From: Pomphorhynchus laevis
Lineage: Eukaryota > Acanthocephala > Palaeacanthocephala > Echinorhynchida > Pomphorhynchidae
NCBI GenBank assembly: GCA_012934845.2
Contig: WNNJ02001418.1
Coordinates: forward strand, 85,139-149,138
DNA length: 64,000 nt
Direction of reading: 5' to 3'
Shown here: piece by piece, positions 21,420-33,200 of the stretch
How the letters are laid out: every line of letters starts with the position of its first letter
Numbering within the stretch: position 1 is the stretch's first letter
Translations under genes and position numbers: made by a program
The notes under the pieces: model-generated
Databases searched by the model: none
What the model was told of the DNA's origin: nothing
What the model saw: only the letters and a program-made list of their open reading frames with translations

Positions 21420-21924
21420 AATTTAAACTTATTAAATGTTGGTCTGCGCGTTCCCTCTCAAACTTCTCGGGGCTCGGAGGCACGCGGATGAAGCACGGGC
21501 CACTTCAAACGACAACCTGCTTTTAAGGTTTGATATTATGTCGGCGTAGCTAGTGAGGCTCAGTCTTGATTTTGCAGTAGCGATTGATTTTATTAAAGAT
21601 CGAGCGCGATATCCTAGTCCACCTGACGATGATAAGATAAAAGGTACAAACGAACCTTATTCGACTGTTATCACTCTTTCTTCGTATTTAGAAATCTTCC
21701 TGTTCTCGTTGTACTCGAACGAGGACGAGAGGGCTCAGTTGGAAAACGATTGAGCAAAAATGGAAAAGACACTGACATCCAAGAATGTTCGCTCATATCG
21801 TGTGCCGTTGAGTCCTGTTCCTACCGCGTCTAGCCTTGCTCCATATTCTCTTGAAGTGTTTGACGCGTCAAATGTAAGGTTGTCAGAAACTGGGGATAAT
21901 TATGGTTCGATTTCCACGCTGTGA
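21420..21924 (+). other. Unrecognised GC-richer segment with a broken frame
   Basis: This block is markedly more GC-rich than its surroundings. A frame from 21553 runs 67 codons to TGA (21751-21753) and then stays open in the same frame to TGA at 21922-21924, with SKNVRSYRVPLSPVP in the second half. The sequence resembles no protein I know. It could be the N-terminal part of some mobile-element protein or a decayed host exon. Confidence 0.3.
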
Positions 21925-22025
21925 CACACACTGGTTAGTTCATGAGCAATTATGTCACGTAACGCATTGTGCCTGATGGTTGGGAGGCCACCTTTTCTGC
22001 ATGAGAGGGCATGTCCGACCACTAA

Positions 22026-22978
22026 TTAAGCTCCACATGGGCAGTGTTTACCGACCAGGTTGTTTAGCATTAAACCATATCGCGTTGAAATGGCATCGGT
22101 GAATTCGTTAGAGGTTAAGTGGAAGTTTTCGTTTTTTAGAGGCAGGGCGCTTAACCAGGCAGACGCACCGTCTCTTGATGCGTGTGCTAGAATGTTTTTA
22201 AGTGCCGGGTTATGATAAATGGGTGATTGAGTGATGCGCTCTTGGAAAGCCATGACCCGGCGGGTTGAGATCCGCTTGAACATGATTCTCTGTCTATCAC
22301 GTAGGGCGTTTCCGCCTGGATTGCTGTCATACGTAGAACAAATTTGTATAGACGCTTCGTAGTCCAGGTGATCCATGAAAGACGGGTCAAATACTGCCGC
22401 CTAGCTTAAGCGGAGAGGACATAATTGTATACCATTCATTGACGCACGAGTTTCTAATCCTGAAGCATGGATTTGACGGATTTTCCGTTCATTTGACAAT
22501 CAGGTGACAGGACCGTAAACTTTGTTTTGTCTTCGAGTACGTGCGTTCCGGAGGTTATCTTTCCGTGTACCATCAATTTTCTATAACGCTTGTTCCAATC
22601 ATGGGTGATTGATTTAGTTTGCAGCTGCAAGTTGCGTTGGAGGTATTCTGCTTCGATGAAGATTTCACTAAAATTCTTTTGTTGCCAATGAGTAAAGCCT
22701 TGTTCGAGGGTTTTGCGAACTAGCGACACCTTTTTCGTCGGAATCCGCTGCAATATGCATTGGGTGAACGCTACAGCCGATTTGAGTGCTAAAGGTTCGC
22801 CAGCCTTGTTTGATCCAACTTTTAAGTAAAATGTAGATATGGTTTCTATGATCATATTGCTAACGTTGCAGGCTGGCAGTTTGAGTAGGTTTGGCCTCCA
22901 TTGGATAACTTCATTGTAAATATCCTCGATGGTATTGACGGAGCTATATCTTTCGATGGGAACTTCAGGTGATATCAT
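22026..22978 (-). pseudogene. Unusual RT element with the RT deleted (copy B)
   Basis: The frame 22978-22454 (174 codons) matches the region that precedes the RT in this family: ERYSSVNTIEDIYNEVI, then a helical stretch ending KRYRKLMVHGKITSG and KFTVLSPDCQMNG. Immediately downstream, 22390-22026 resumes with the region that follows the RT: FKRISTRRVMAFQER, DGASAWLSALPLKNE, EFTDAISTRYGLML and CPCGA. The RT palm in between is missing, so an internal deletion has joined N- and C-terminal regions. This copy shows that the pre-RT domain belongs to the same protein. Confidence 0.7.
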
Positions 22979-23082
22979 TGTTTGTTGGTTTTGGATGTTG
23001 CTATTCGAGAAGATCGACTCTGATGACTGAGGGTGCGACTCTGATGACCGAAGTTGATGAAGTTGGTTTTAAATTATCATGA

Positions 23083-23510
23083 CGTCCTAAAAGAGGAAGA
23101 GCGCGAGTAGGAACAAGATTAACAACAACAGTTTCATTAGCAATGAGCAGAAATATTTATGTTGTTGCGGCAATGTCTAAGGATAAGCTTCTCTATTACA
23201 AAGTGAATGATAAAACTATATCAGGGGAAATATTTCAAACTTGTTTGAATGAATTAAAAACTGCATATGATAAAACCAGGATAATAAATCCTGTTATCAT
23301 TCTTGATAATGTAGGAATTCACCATTATAGCGGTTTAGATTTCTCTGGATTCATTGACAACTATCTCCCTCCATACTGTCATTTTCTCAATCCAATTGAT
23401 AACTTATTTATTAAATGAAAAACTTTGGTAAACAAAAATAGGTGCAACTCAGAAGCACAACTTAAAAATTACATTAAATATGCCGTATATGAAATAGCCC
23501 CACATTATTA
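23083..23510 (+). pseudogene. DDE catalytic half of a Tc1/mariner-like transposase
   Basis: The frame opens PKRGRARVGTRLTTTVSLA after TGA at 23080, then SRNIYVVAAMSKDK. The second catalytic Asp is in NPVIILDNVGIHH, and LPPYCHFLNPIDNLFIK holds the third acidic position. A TGA at 23416-23418, where the family has Trp, interrupts the frame, which continues KTLVNKNRCN ... KYAVYEIAPHY to about 23510. The first catalytic Asp lies upstream of the readable part. In an intact transposon this domain cuts and joins DNA. The DNA-binding half is found at 14.4 kb and in a small piece at 23.6 kb. Confidence 0.7.
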
Positions 23511-23599
23511 AAAAAAAGATTTATTTTACGTGACAAATGCGTGCCGGCTCACGCTTACATGACCACAACAACAAAAATAAAAATCTAAATCATGTGTCG

Positions 23600-23690
23600 A
23601 GGAGGTGGGAACGACCATCAAAACTATCTGAATATCAAAGAAACAATATACGAAAATGGATTGATGATAATTGTAGTTGATATTATCGCA
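23600..23690 (+). pseudogene. N-terminal linker fragment of the same transposase family
   Basis: ACGACCATCAAAACTATCTG and the following about 70 bp are nearly the same as 14520-14590 (the RPSKLSE linker part of the 14.4-kb transposase fragment). Here it lies downstream of the catalytic half, so either two copies are adjacent or one copy has been rearranged. Confidence 0.6.
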
Positions 23691-23910
23691 ATATGTTGAT
23701 ATATTTGAACATGCCATATAAAAGCCAGCATATTGACTGCTTAAAAGTAGATTAAAGAACTATTCTTTATTTTTTATTTTAATTTCTAAACTGACCATAC
23801 TTAATGCAGCATTGACCATTTAATGAGAAAAGCATTATATTAAATGCTTAGAAATACAAGATATAGTGGTACACTAGAATGAAGATATTTCCTTTTATTA
23901 AAAATTACAA

Positions 23911-23938
23911 TATTTCGATAGCTCCTGCTATCATCAGG
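23911..23938 (-). ncRNA. Hammerhead-like motif (Penelope-type tail)
   Basis: The minus strand reads CCTGATGATAGCAGGAGCTA then TCGAAATATTG: a CTGATGA box, a perfect short hairpin (GATAGC/GCTATC) and a GAAA box. This is the half-core of a hammerhead ribozyme, a motif described in Penelope-like elements. No RT is attached here, and helices I and III were not resolved. Confidence 0.4.
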
Positions 23939-24092
23939 ATTACAATAAATGATAGACAAGTATAGATATACAAGTATTTACCGATTAAGATTACACAGTC
24001 GGCGTGTAATTTCATCTCTGTTTGCTATCTTTCATTTGTAGATGAATTTTTAAAAAAATGAAGACTATTTTTATTAACAGCTTATCTTAGCA

Positions 24093-24212
24093 ATGCAAAC
24101 AGAGCATAGTCGATCAAGATCAACTTTGTCATTACCGCATATCACAGTGACTCCATATACATCATCCACGCATAGTGACGGTGCGTGTAGTGAAAAATAT
24201 ATGCAAGCGAAG
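24093..24212 (+). CDS. OSBP: Candidate first coding exon of OSBP
   Basis: An ATG-initiated frame of exactly 40 codons ([19 protein letters not shown]..., ending YMQAK) closes at AAG|GTAAAC, a good donor, in phase 0. An AG acceptor-like site precedes it (24079-24080). The next recognised exon (31017) begins in phase 0 after TTACAG, so the join reads QAK-LETHSM. The Ser/Thr-rich low-complexity N-terminus before the PH domain fits OSBP architecture. Nothing in the sequence itself proves the join: translation could instead start at 31032 in the PH exon. Confidence 0.5.
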
Positions 24213-27200
24213 GTAAACACATTTTGTAATACAAATTGTATTCGTTTTTAAGGTAAATCAAATATTGGCACGAATATTTTATTGATTTAATAGTCAGAAG
24301 TATAGAAATTTTGGGTATTTGTAAATTTAGTCGTTATTGAAGAGCCAATTTATATCAATTTTATGATTAAAGAAGAAAGTACAAATTTTTAAATAACGAT
24401 AGCAATAGTTATTTCGCCTGGCTAATAAGCAATGCACGCTTATTAACATATTATTGTATGGACTGTATATGTTACTGTCTTACCAATGTCGCACGCTTGA
24501 GATTATTTTCGTGTCTTTTTATTTTATAGATATATTTTCCTTGGAACTTTGGCTATTCTGTTAACATACAGATATGGATATAAGAAAATTCTTATCCCTA
24601 GCTTTTGAATTTTTCAATCAAAATGACATTTTCCACGTAAAAATAAATCATTTTTGAATGGCATTATACTCAAATGCTGAAATTTGTCGACCATGAAGGT
24701 TTTTATAATAAATGCAGATAGCCAAATTTGACAAGGAAACAAAACTTAACTTCATGATTATCTTAATTGTGTCCTTAGTGAATGCATGTTATATGTTTTT
24801 TATATGATATTATCATGAAATTTATAATTAAAATTATCGGTTTGACATAACTTTATGCAAATCGCATTCTTACCATTAGAGTAGCATAGAGATTTATTCT
24901 TAAATTATTATTTTATTATTAAAACAATTTTATTTTTAAATAGAAAATAGCTAAAGAGCTTTCGCTAATAAATTCAAATAAAAATTTCAAATGAACGATA
25001 TTTTATACATTTTCGTCATGGCAATTTATATATATAATATTTGTTAGCACCACCATCTATTGGTAGTGTCAATCCACACTATATATGCAATATATATACC
25101 GATATATACATATAAATACAATATATAATATCAAAAATATTATATAATACATAAGGTATATAAAATGTATAATAATGCGACCCGATAGGTAGTTCGTTGG
25201 ATGTCAATTCACAAGACTAGACTTTGATTCACGACTTTCACTCACCATGTCACTTCTAGACAACCACTTCAGCATCGAAATGATGGAGTACCCGGAAACA
25301 CTCATCAGTAGAATGGAGTACCCACTCGTGGTTTCGGTTGCCTGTGTGACATTGTGAATGAAGGCTTTTCTGACACTGCTTAACTGACAGGCTTACGCTC
25401 TTTACCAGATCGAATTTCTGTGCGGACCATCCTTAAACACTAGGCAGAGGTTGTTGCTGAATTGTCGCTGCACTCGTTGGATCCTTAATGGATGCAGCAT
25501 GTATAATGTTTGTGCACGGATGTGCTGAGTAAACAACGGTCCAGGATTTCTTACTAATTGCGGCATTTATATAAAATGTTGTTGCTTGGAAGACTGGACT
25601 TTGATTCTCGACTTTCAGTCACCATGTCAATTCTAGACCACCGTTATACATGCCGTGTTCATTAAAGATCCAATTGATGCAGTGACAATTCAGCAACAAC
25701 CAATGTCTCGTGTTTAAGAATGGTTCGCACGGCAATTCGATCTGGCAGAGAGCCTAATATTCATTCAATTTTAAAAAGTGTCGGAAACACATTCGTTCAC
25801 TGAAAGCTTTAATTAGCAATAAAGCATAATATTTTGTCTTTTATTAATGCCTAAAATTAGCTACTTGATTGATTTAACTACCCATGATAAAGATATGATT
25901 GGTTTTGTATTAAATTTGATATCAGTTTTTTATATTTACATAATTTGCATGATTTTTGATTTCAAAAGGTATTTTAGATTAATAAATAATTAAAAGTCAA
26001 AAACTATATGTCGAGATCTAATTATAGAATTTGCTATTTCTCAAAATTAACTTTCATTTGAAAATAAGATCGAAATTTTTAGTTGTTTATTAAACTTTTA
26101 CGGTACGTGTTTGATTATAATTGAATTTAAATCAATTTTATTGACCCTGTGGTGCTACTTTACTGTTCAGAAAAGTTTATTAAAAAGTTAAGTTAGATTT
26201 TAATTAAAGTTAAATTAAATATAAATTAAATAGGTGAAGTTTTAAAACTTAATTATGTTAAACCTTTTATTGTAATTTAATAAGAAGTAAATTACATACA
26301 CTAAATTAAAATTAAATTATGTTAATCAAATCATTTAACTGTGTCTGCGAATTTTGTAAAATACGCAGATTAAAATTAAAAACAGATTAAAAATATATAT
26401 TTCAATTTTAAGATTTTTCATAATTTATATGAGCTAGAATATTTTAAAAACTTAAATTTTCATGAATTAATTAATAATTAAGACACTACGAATACACTAT
26501 TAAAAGTATTTTATAACTATAAAATATTATATAAGTATTTTAGTATATAATATTATATAATATTAATGTATAATATTTATAGTATCTTATATAAGTATTT
26601 TATAACTAAGTATTTTACTAAGTTATAAAATAAATTGGATTAAAAAAATTCAATTTGAAGATATAGTTATAAAATTATATTATTTAGATTTATAAATTAA
26701 ATTACAGAATTAAAAATAATATAAATTCAATTTTAATTGAATTGAATTTATAAGATTGATTAATAATTTGTTGATTATTAATTTATTAGATTGATTATAA
26801 TTTATTAATTACTGATTGCAATATGCACAAATTAAAAATTAAAAGACATTTTTCCTGAATCGAAAATTGCAATTAAGATGCTAAAATACAAAAGATAATA
26901 AATCTTTAAAGTAAAGATTTGTTGTCAAATTTAGAGTATAAGATTTGATAAACCATCTAATCAAACAAAACTTTTAATTTGCTGAAACCACGTTTTTCGA
27001 AAATGTTCTTTTTCTGGATTATTATGTAGATTATTAATAGCGTTTTGATATAGACCTCTGGAGGCGGTTTATGAGCTAGAACATAAATTGTCTTGACTAT
27101 AAATACTTGCAATTATATTCCTGAAGAAGACCAAACAGCGATCAAAAGCTTGAAAAACAATTAGAATATTGTCTAATTGTATAGATATATAATAATATAT

Positions 27201-30200
27201 ATTAATATATATAATATATATATATTATATTATATAATAATATATATTACAATATATCAATATTGTAATATTCGGTCTGAAACTTGATTTTAAGAATTAT
27301 TATTAAGTTCGATTACATGCAGATTACATGTTACAAGCAGCCGAGACGACTGGTGGTATTTCACTCCACTGATAAGTGCTTTCGGTTACCATCAGAGATC
27401 ATCTTTGCCGTTATTTGCTTTTAATTATAGCAATTGAATAATTATTTTCGTTTTTTGTATTCATAGTTTTATTTGCAAGGGCTCATGTTGGTTTTTTGAT
27501 ATTTATGTTCTTAAACAAAAAATTTAATAGCCGATAATTGCAAAATTATCGTCTATTTAACGTTTGGACTATAAACGTCATAAAAATAGGCTACCCTGAA
27601 ATTTCCGTGAAATGTGACATACGCACTCTACTAAAACGTGTAGTTTGCTTATAAAAACAAATTACAAAGCAAAAGTTTGAAATTTCATTTTAACTTTCCT
27701 ATCTCTAAAAGTTCACAAAAAGACAATAGGTCGACTTTCAGTTTCCCCTATCTGAAACTAATTTGTGAATTGTAATTTCTATTTTATCTTTCAATTTTGT
27801 TCAAGTTATAGTCGCTAGTGCTCCCTCAGTGTGGAAACAAATTTTCAAGTATCTGGTTAAATTACTCTGTATTTTCTCTTTTCTTTTAGATTTATTTTAC
27901 ATTTTTATTTCTTTTACCAAATTTATCGCGCCTCTGGTGTGTAATAATGCCCATATTAGAATAACTAAGTAAATAAGTCCATATTTACTGAATTAATAAT
28001 TAATTTATAATTTAATGATTATTAGAATCATTAATGAATAAAAATTAACGAATAAAATTAACTGATTTGTTCAAATCATTGTAAATAATTTGTATTTTTA
28101 TAATTACAAATAATAATAAATACCATTATTTTTAGACATATTATAGCCACCCGAGATAAAAAAAAACTTGAAACATATTTATTGTTTTGGTCAAACCCTG
28201 TGACCGTTATCAAGAACAATTAAAATAACACAATCACAAATTGTGATAATACATATTTAATATATTATATTAAATACTATTATTCTTAGTATTTAATATA
28301 ATATTATTTACATAATATTATATTACTAATATAATTTATAATCATTCGCATAATAGCATTTAATCATAAAATGGTTTTAGATATATCTTTTAATAAAATT
28401 TTTATAATTAACAATATATAAATTTATATAAATAAATTTATATATGATTTACTATTACCACGAATCTTTTTAATGGTAGTCATAAGAAATGAAAAGCAAT
28501 AGTTTATAATGAATTTAGTTTATATTTTTAGTAATGAATTTGTTGTTAATAATGTAGGAATTGTTTAAAATAAAATAAATAAATATTTTTTTAAGCTTTT
28601 GTAATTTATTTTTTAAATTACATATACTAATATGATAAAAAGATAAATTATAGTATATAATAATTTATAAAATAACTAAATTTATGTTGTTCTATAATTT
28701 CGAAATTTATAAAATTATTAAAACCCATATTTTGTTAATAAATAATTAATTACTAAAACTGTAATAAGATATTCTATAATTAAAAATATTACTTATTATA
28801 ATATAGAACATATTGTAATATGAGAATACTGTAGATCAGTTTTTTATTACCAAATAATAACTCAGTTCTTACTTATGATAAAAGCAGCTATCAAAATACA
28901 GATGGGTGAACTGACCTTTGTCCACTAATAGAAAAATATTTTTCCCTTGTGCATATAAGTCAATCAATTTTAATTATTTATTATATTATTTATTATATAT
29001 TCATTGCTGTAGTTTATACTTCAATGGAATTCAATCAAATACCAATGATTATGTTTGCAATTAATGCATCAAATAGTTGTTGTATCATACGAGTGATGTA
29101 AACTATAAAATTTTAAATTTGTCTTGAGGAAATTAAAAAATATATTTATCACATTTTTCTCTAAAGATAGAAACAAATTATAATTTTAAAAATTAATCAT
29201 ACGACTTTAATCTCACACATGCTTTTAATCACATGTAATCTATTTTAATTAAATTATATTAATTAGATAATAAAATAATGATATAGAAATTAACATTTAA
29301 ATAATATTATTATTTTTGTTAAATATTAAAAAATTTAAATATTTTGTTCAAACTAAGTGTCTTATTTTGCTGTTACTTTTAAGTGCTTCTAATTATTTCA
29401 AGCTAGGCATTGTTATAAAAATAGTTCAATCAACTCCTTAAAAAAGTATGACTTGAGTATATTTTGATGAAAATTATAATGTTTGTTATTTACTTTAATT
29501 AGAATATGATAATAATCCACAATTCGAAGCATTACCACTTGTTAAACACATCCGTTCCACAAAGTTTCTTTTTTAATACACAAAACTAAATGCTACTTTT
29601 AAAAAATATAATTTTATATTTCAGAGTTAATCGTTAGCGAATTATATGATTTCATTTTGTTTTAAAATGCAATGTCGGTAAAGCTTTTATCGACATTTTT
29701 TCATGCCAGTCATTTTTTATATTTCAAGGTATTGGTCTATTTGGCCATCGATCACAAACTAGATCACAACTAGTTATGATCGGTAACTGTTTGTCGCTAA
29801 GGTGTTGTTAATGTTGACGTTTCATGGATTTAGTTGCAAAGTGTAAGATATCTATCTTTTCTCTCTCTTTCTTTTCTTTTCTTTATGTTTGTTTGAGACT
29901 TTTGTACACCAAGAGTTCGCTAAACTCAAGAGTTATGATATCTGCGGATATATGTGTCTAAGACGAGCTATTTAGCAGTCCGTTTCTAATAAGGAGGCAG
30001 ACTCGTTATGTCACAAGTTCAAGCTCTTTCTGAGTATATGAGTATAGTTTTCTGTGTAGCCTTCCATGAAGCTTTCTAAGAAGCCTTTTGTGAATCCTTC
30101 TAAGAACCCATCTGTGTAGCCTTATATATAGCCATATATGTAACCTTATTTTTATTATTTGTTGACTAAAGCTTGGGTTCGTCGAAATTTGTGTTTCATA

Positions 30201-33200
30201 CATGGGACAGAGCTAAAGGATTTACAGGTGATGTTTAAATAATTTAAATCAAAATGTCGACGAAGAATTAAAACTGTTGCGTATCCACTCATCAGTTAAA
30301 ATCAAAATGATTTAGGATAGCAATAACTTAATGTTCTGATTTACAGTGGACACCTTTAGTAATTATTGTAGCCACATAATATTTAAAATATTTGGATCAA
30401 TGTTTCTCGGCATTTTTAAAAATCACTTTAATGCTTATAGTTTCACCGTCCAACGTTCATCAATAATACTTTAACTATACAATTGTCGAAATTAATTACA
30501 AATTTTAAGAACAGCATAAAAGTATACTATAAAACTAATGCTAGACTTAGTGTCATACTCAAAACTAAACCAGAAACATCATCACAATGCGTGATATTCC
30601 GTGTGCAGATTGTGAGAAGACTTATGTTGGACAAACTAATCAATGCTTAAAAAAGAGAATTTACCAACATAAGTACAACGAATGATGTACATTAGAGTGA
30701 TGCTTCTTTGAGTGATGCTGTGATCCGCTGATTCGAATGATAATGTTTATCAGTTGAAATAGTTGCACGTTAAAGGTTTTAATTACAAAATAACAAAATT
30801 TATGGATAATTTTAGGAACAATTTAGTATTAATATCTTATTTGTAAAATAAATATTTTAATTTTAAAATATATATAAATTAGTTTGAATAATATTTTAAT
30901 ATAAATTATTTTAAATTATAATATAATATTTTGAAAATTTAAATTATTTTAAATATTTTAAATTATTTATATAAATTATTTTATTTTTTCGTTAACATCA
31001 TCTTATTTTGTTACAGCTAGAAACTCATTCTATGACTAGTAGTGACAAGTCCAGTCAAAACGTAGCCATCGTAAACAATGCTAATATCAGAGGGTGGCTA
31101 CAGAAATGGACGAATTATATTAAAGGTTACCAGAGACGATGGTTTGTTTTAAATCAGGGCATACTTTCATATTACAGGTATATGCGATTAACTTTATCTT
31201 GAATATACTCACTTTTTATTTAGATCACAAGCTGAAATGAAATATACTTGTAGAGGCACTATCTACATGAGAAATGCTATATTAATTACGCTTGACACTT
31301 ATCACTTTGTTATAAAGAACGGTAGCACTACGATTCACTTGAAAGCAGCAACAGAAGCTGAGAAACAAAAATGGATTGCAGCACTGGAGCTCGCGAGATC
31401 AGCAAAATTACAGTCTAATGCATGTATAAAAGTTTGCCACTTTTTCGTAAAAATTTCCTACAAAATATCAACATTTTAATATTAATTTTGTTTGAATTTG
31501 ATTTTTATTAATTTTAATTGACTTTTATTTATAGAATTCGTCTATCATTATGAATCTAATGATCTATAATGTAAAATTTAGACATTTTCATATTTATTAA
31601 AATTTAAATTTAAAATTTTCAACAATTGCAGTAAAGCTCTTTTAACTTTTATCATTTTGATGTAACACATTCGAAAGATGATTTGTTACACCGTCTCCAA
31701 ATCTCAATAAATCATCTAGTTTTTATTATCTTTTGGATGTACTAAAATATATTCTAAGTTTAAAGTCAAGGAAAACAGTTTGTTATTTTTAATTGATTAT
31801 TTCCTTAAAAACCTAATTTTAATAGTTTATTCATTTCACAATATCACCATTAATTAGTACAATTTTCTTTTGCAATTGTTAATGCCAACTTAGTGGTTCC
31901 AAAATTAATCCCATTATCCATCAATAATCGTTATAAACTGTAAGTTTCCGCTTTTCTTATAGTTATAAGCCTGTATCCATTGCAAGTTGTCGACTTTACA
32001 AACGATCACAATGTAAACTGAAGATAATTTAATTTAGAAGTTAATTCACTGAGCCCACCGTTATTTCTTTCGTATAAACTATCTGTTGATTGAAGCAATG
32101 AAAAGAGTAACAATTAAAAGAGTCTGTTTGATGTAAATGAGCTTGCCGTTCTGTGCAGCAATGTTTCACTGCACCCCTCTTTAAAATGCTTTATAGAGTC
32201 ACCGTTTTATAAATAGCGCCATCTAAAAGAACGTTACCTTTATTTTTTGAAATTATTTCTCATACATTTGACTTCCATGTTATGCAATATGCTTATGACA
32301 TTCTCATCTATGCTCATGCACCTGCTTATCCTATTCATGATCTTAGTGTTTCTGCTTCCAACTGTCTTGCCTCAATTTTCAATCATCTTTCTTCTCTTCG
32401 TCTTACTCTGAATCCTAATAAATCCAAAATAATGTGGATCCTTCCATCTACGCCCCAGCTTAGAACTTCCCTCCGTTTCATTAAATTCTACAATTCTTGC
32501 TCTCGTTGACAATCTCGTTTTCTTGGGCTTCCATTTCGACAACCGACTTTCACTTAAACCTTTTGTTAGAGATAAAGTACCTTCATCTACCTTGATTCTC
32601 CTCAACATCCGTCAAATTTGTAGATTGATCGATTTCCCTTATTGTGTGACTCTCATATATTCTCTTTTTTTTCTCAAGACTCGATATTCTCTTAGTCTAT
32701 TTTCCAACTCATCTAAATTCACTATTCTTCCACTAGAACGCACCGGAAAGGCATCCGTCAGAATTTTCCTTCGTCTTCGTCGTTTGATCATACATCCCAC
32801 TATCTTGTTTCTCTTGATTGGCCTACCATTTATTGTCGTGTTCAAATTCGTCTTCTCGTTGCTTTCCGCCTTGTAACTTTTCCTACTCCTTCATTTTTCA
32901 ACCTTCCTTTTCTCGACAATTCTCGTACTGTTTACTCTTCTTTGCGTTCCCGTAATTTCCTTCTTTTACATGTCCCAAACTACTCTACCCTTTTCGGCTT
33001 CCGCTCCTTCCTTGTGGATGTTCCTCTCTCGTGGAATCATCTGCCCATTCATATACGCCAATCAACCTCAATGCCTGTTTCAAACGCTAAATCCGATCCC
33101 ATTTAAATAATTTAAGAAATTTATCTATATGACGTTTGATGTGTTTTTTAGGTAGCGGACTTGTAAGCGCGCAGTTGGCACGCATTTGCCACTTTAAATA

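Larger units (their letters stand above)
24213..31016 (+). other. Putative intron 1 of OSBP, repeat-filled AT-rich DNA
   Basis: About 6.8 kb without host coding sequence that I can recognise. It contains inverted copies of the hammerhead-like repeat (25213-25800, 27316-27412), Penelope-like tails (27117-27160, 28150-28220), a short minisatellite (30040-30150) and a Penelope GIY-YIG fragment (30587-30685). 25806-27100 and 28230-29990 are very AT-rich and show nothing further. Confidence 0.5.
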
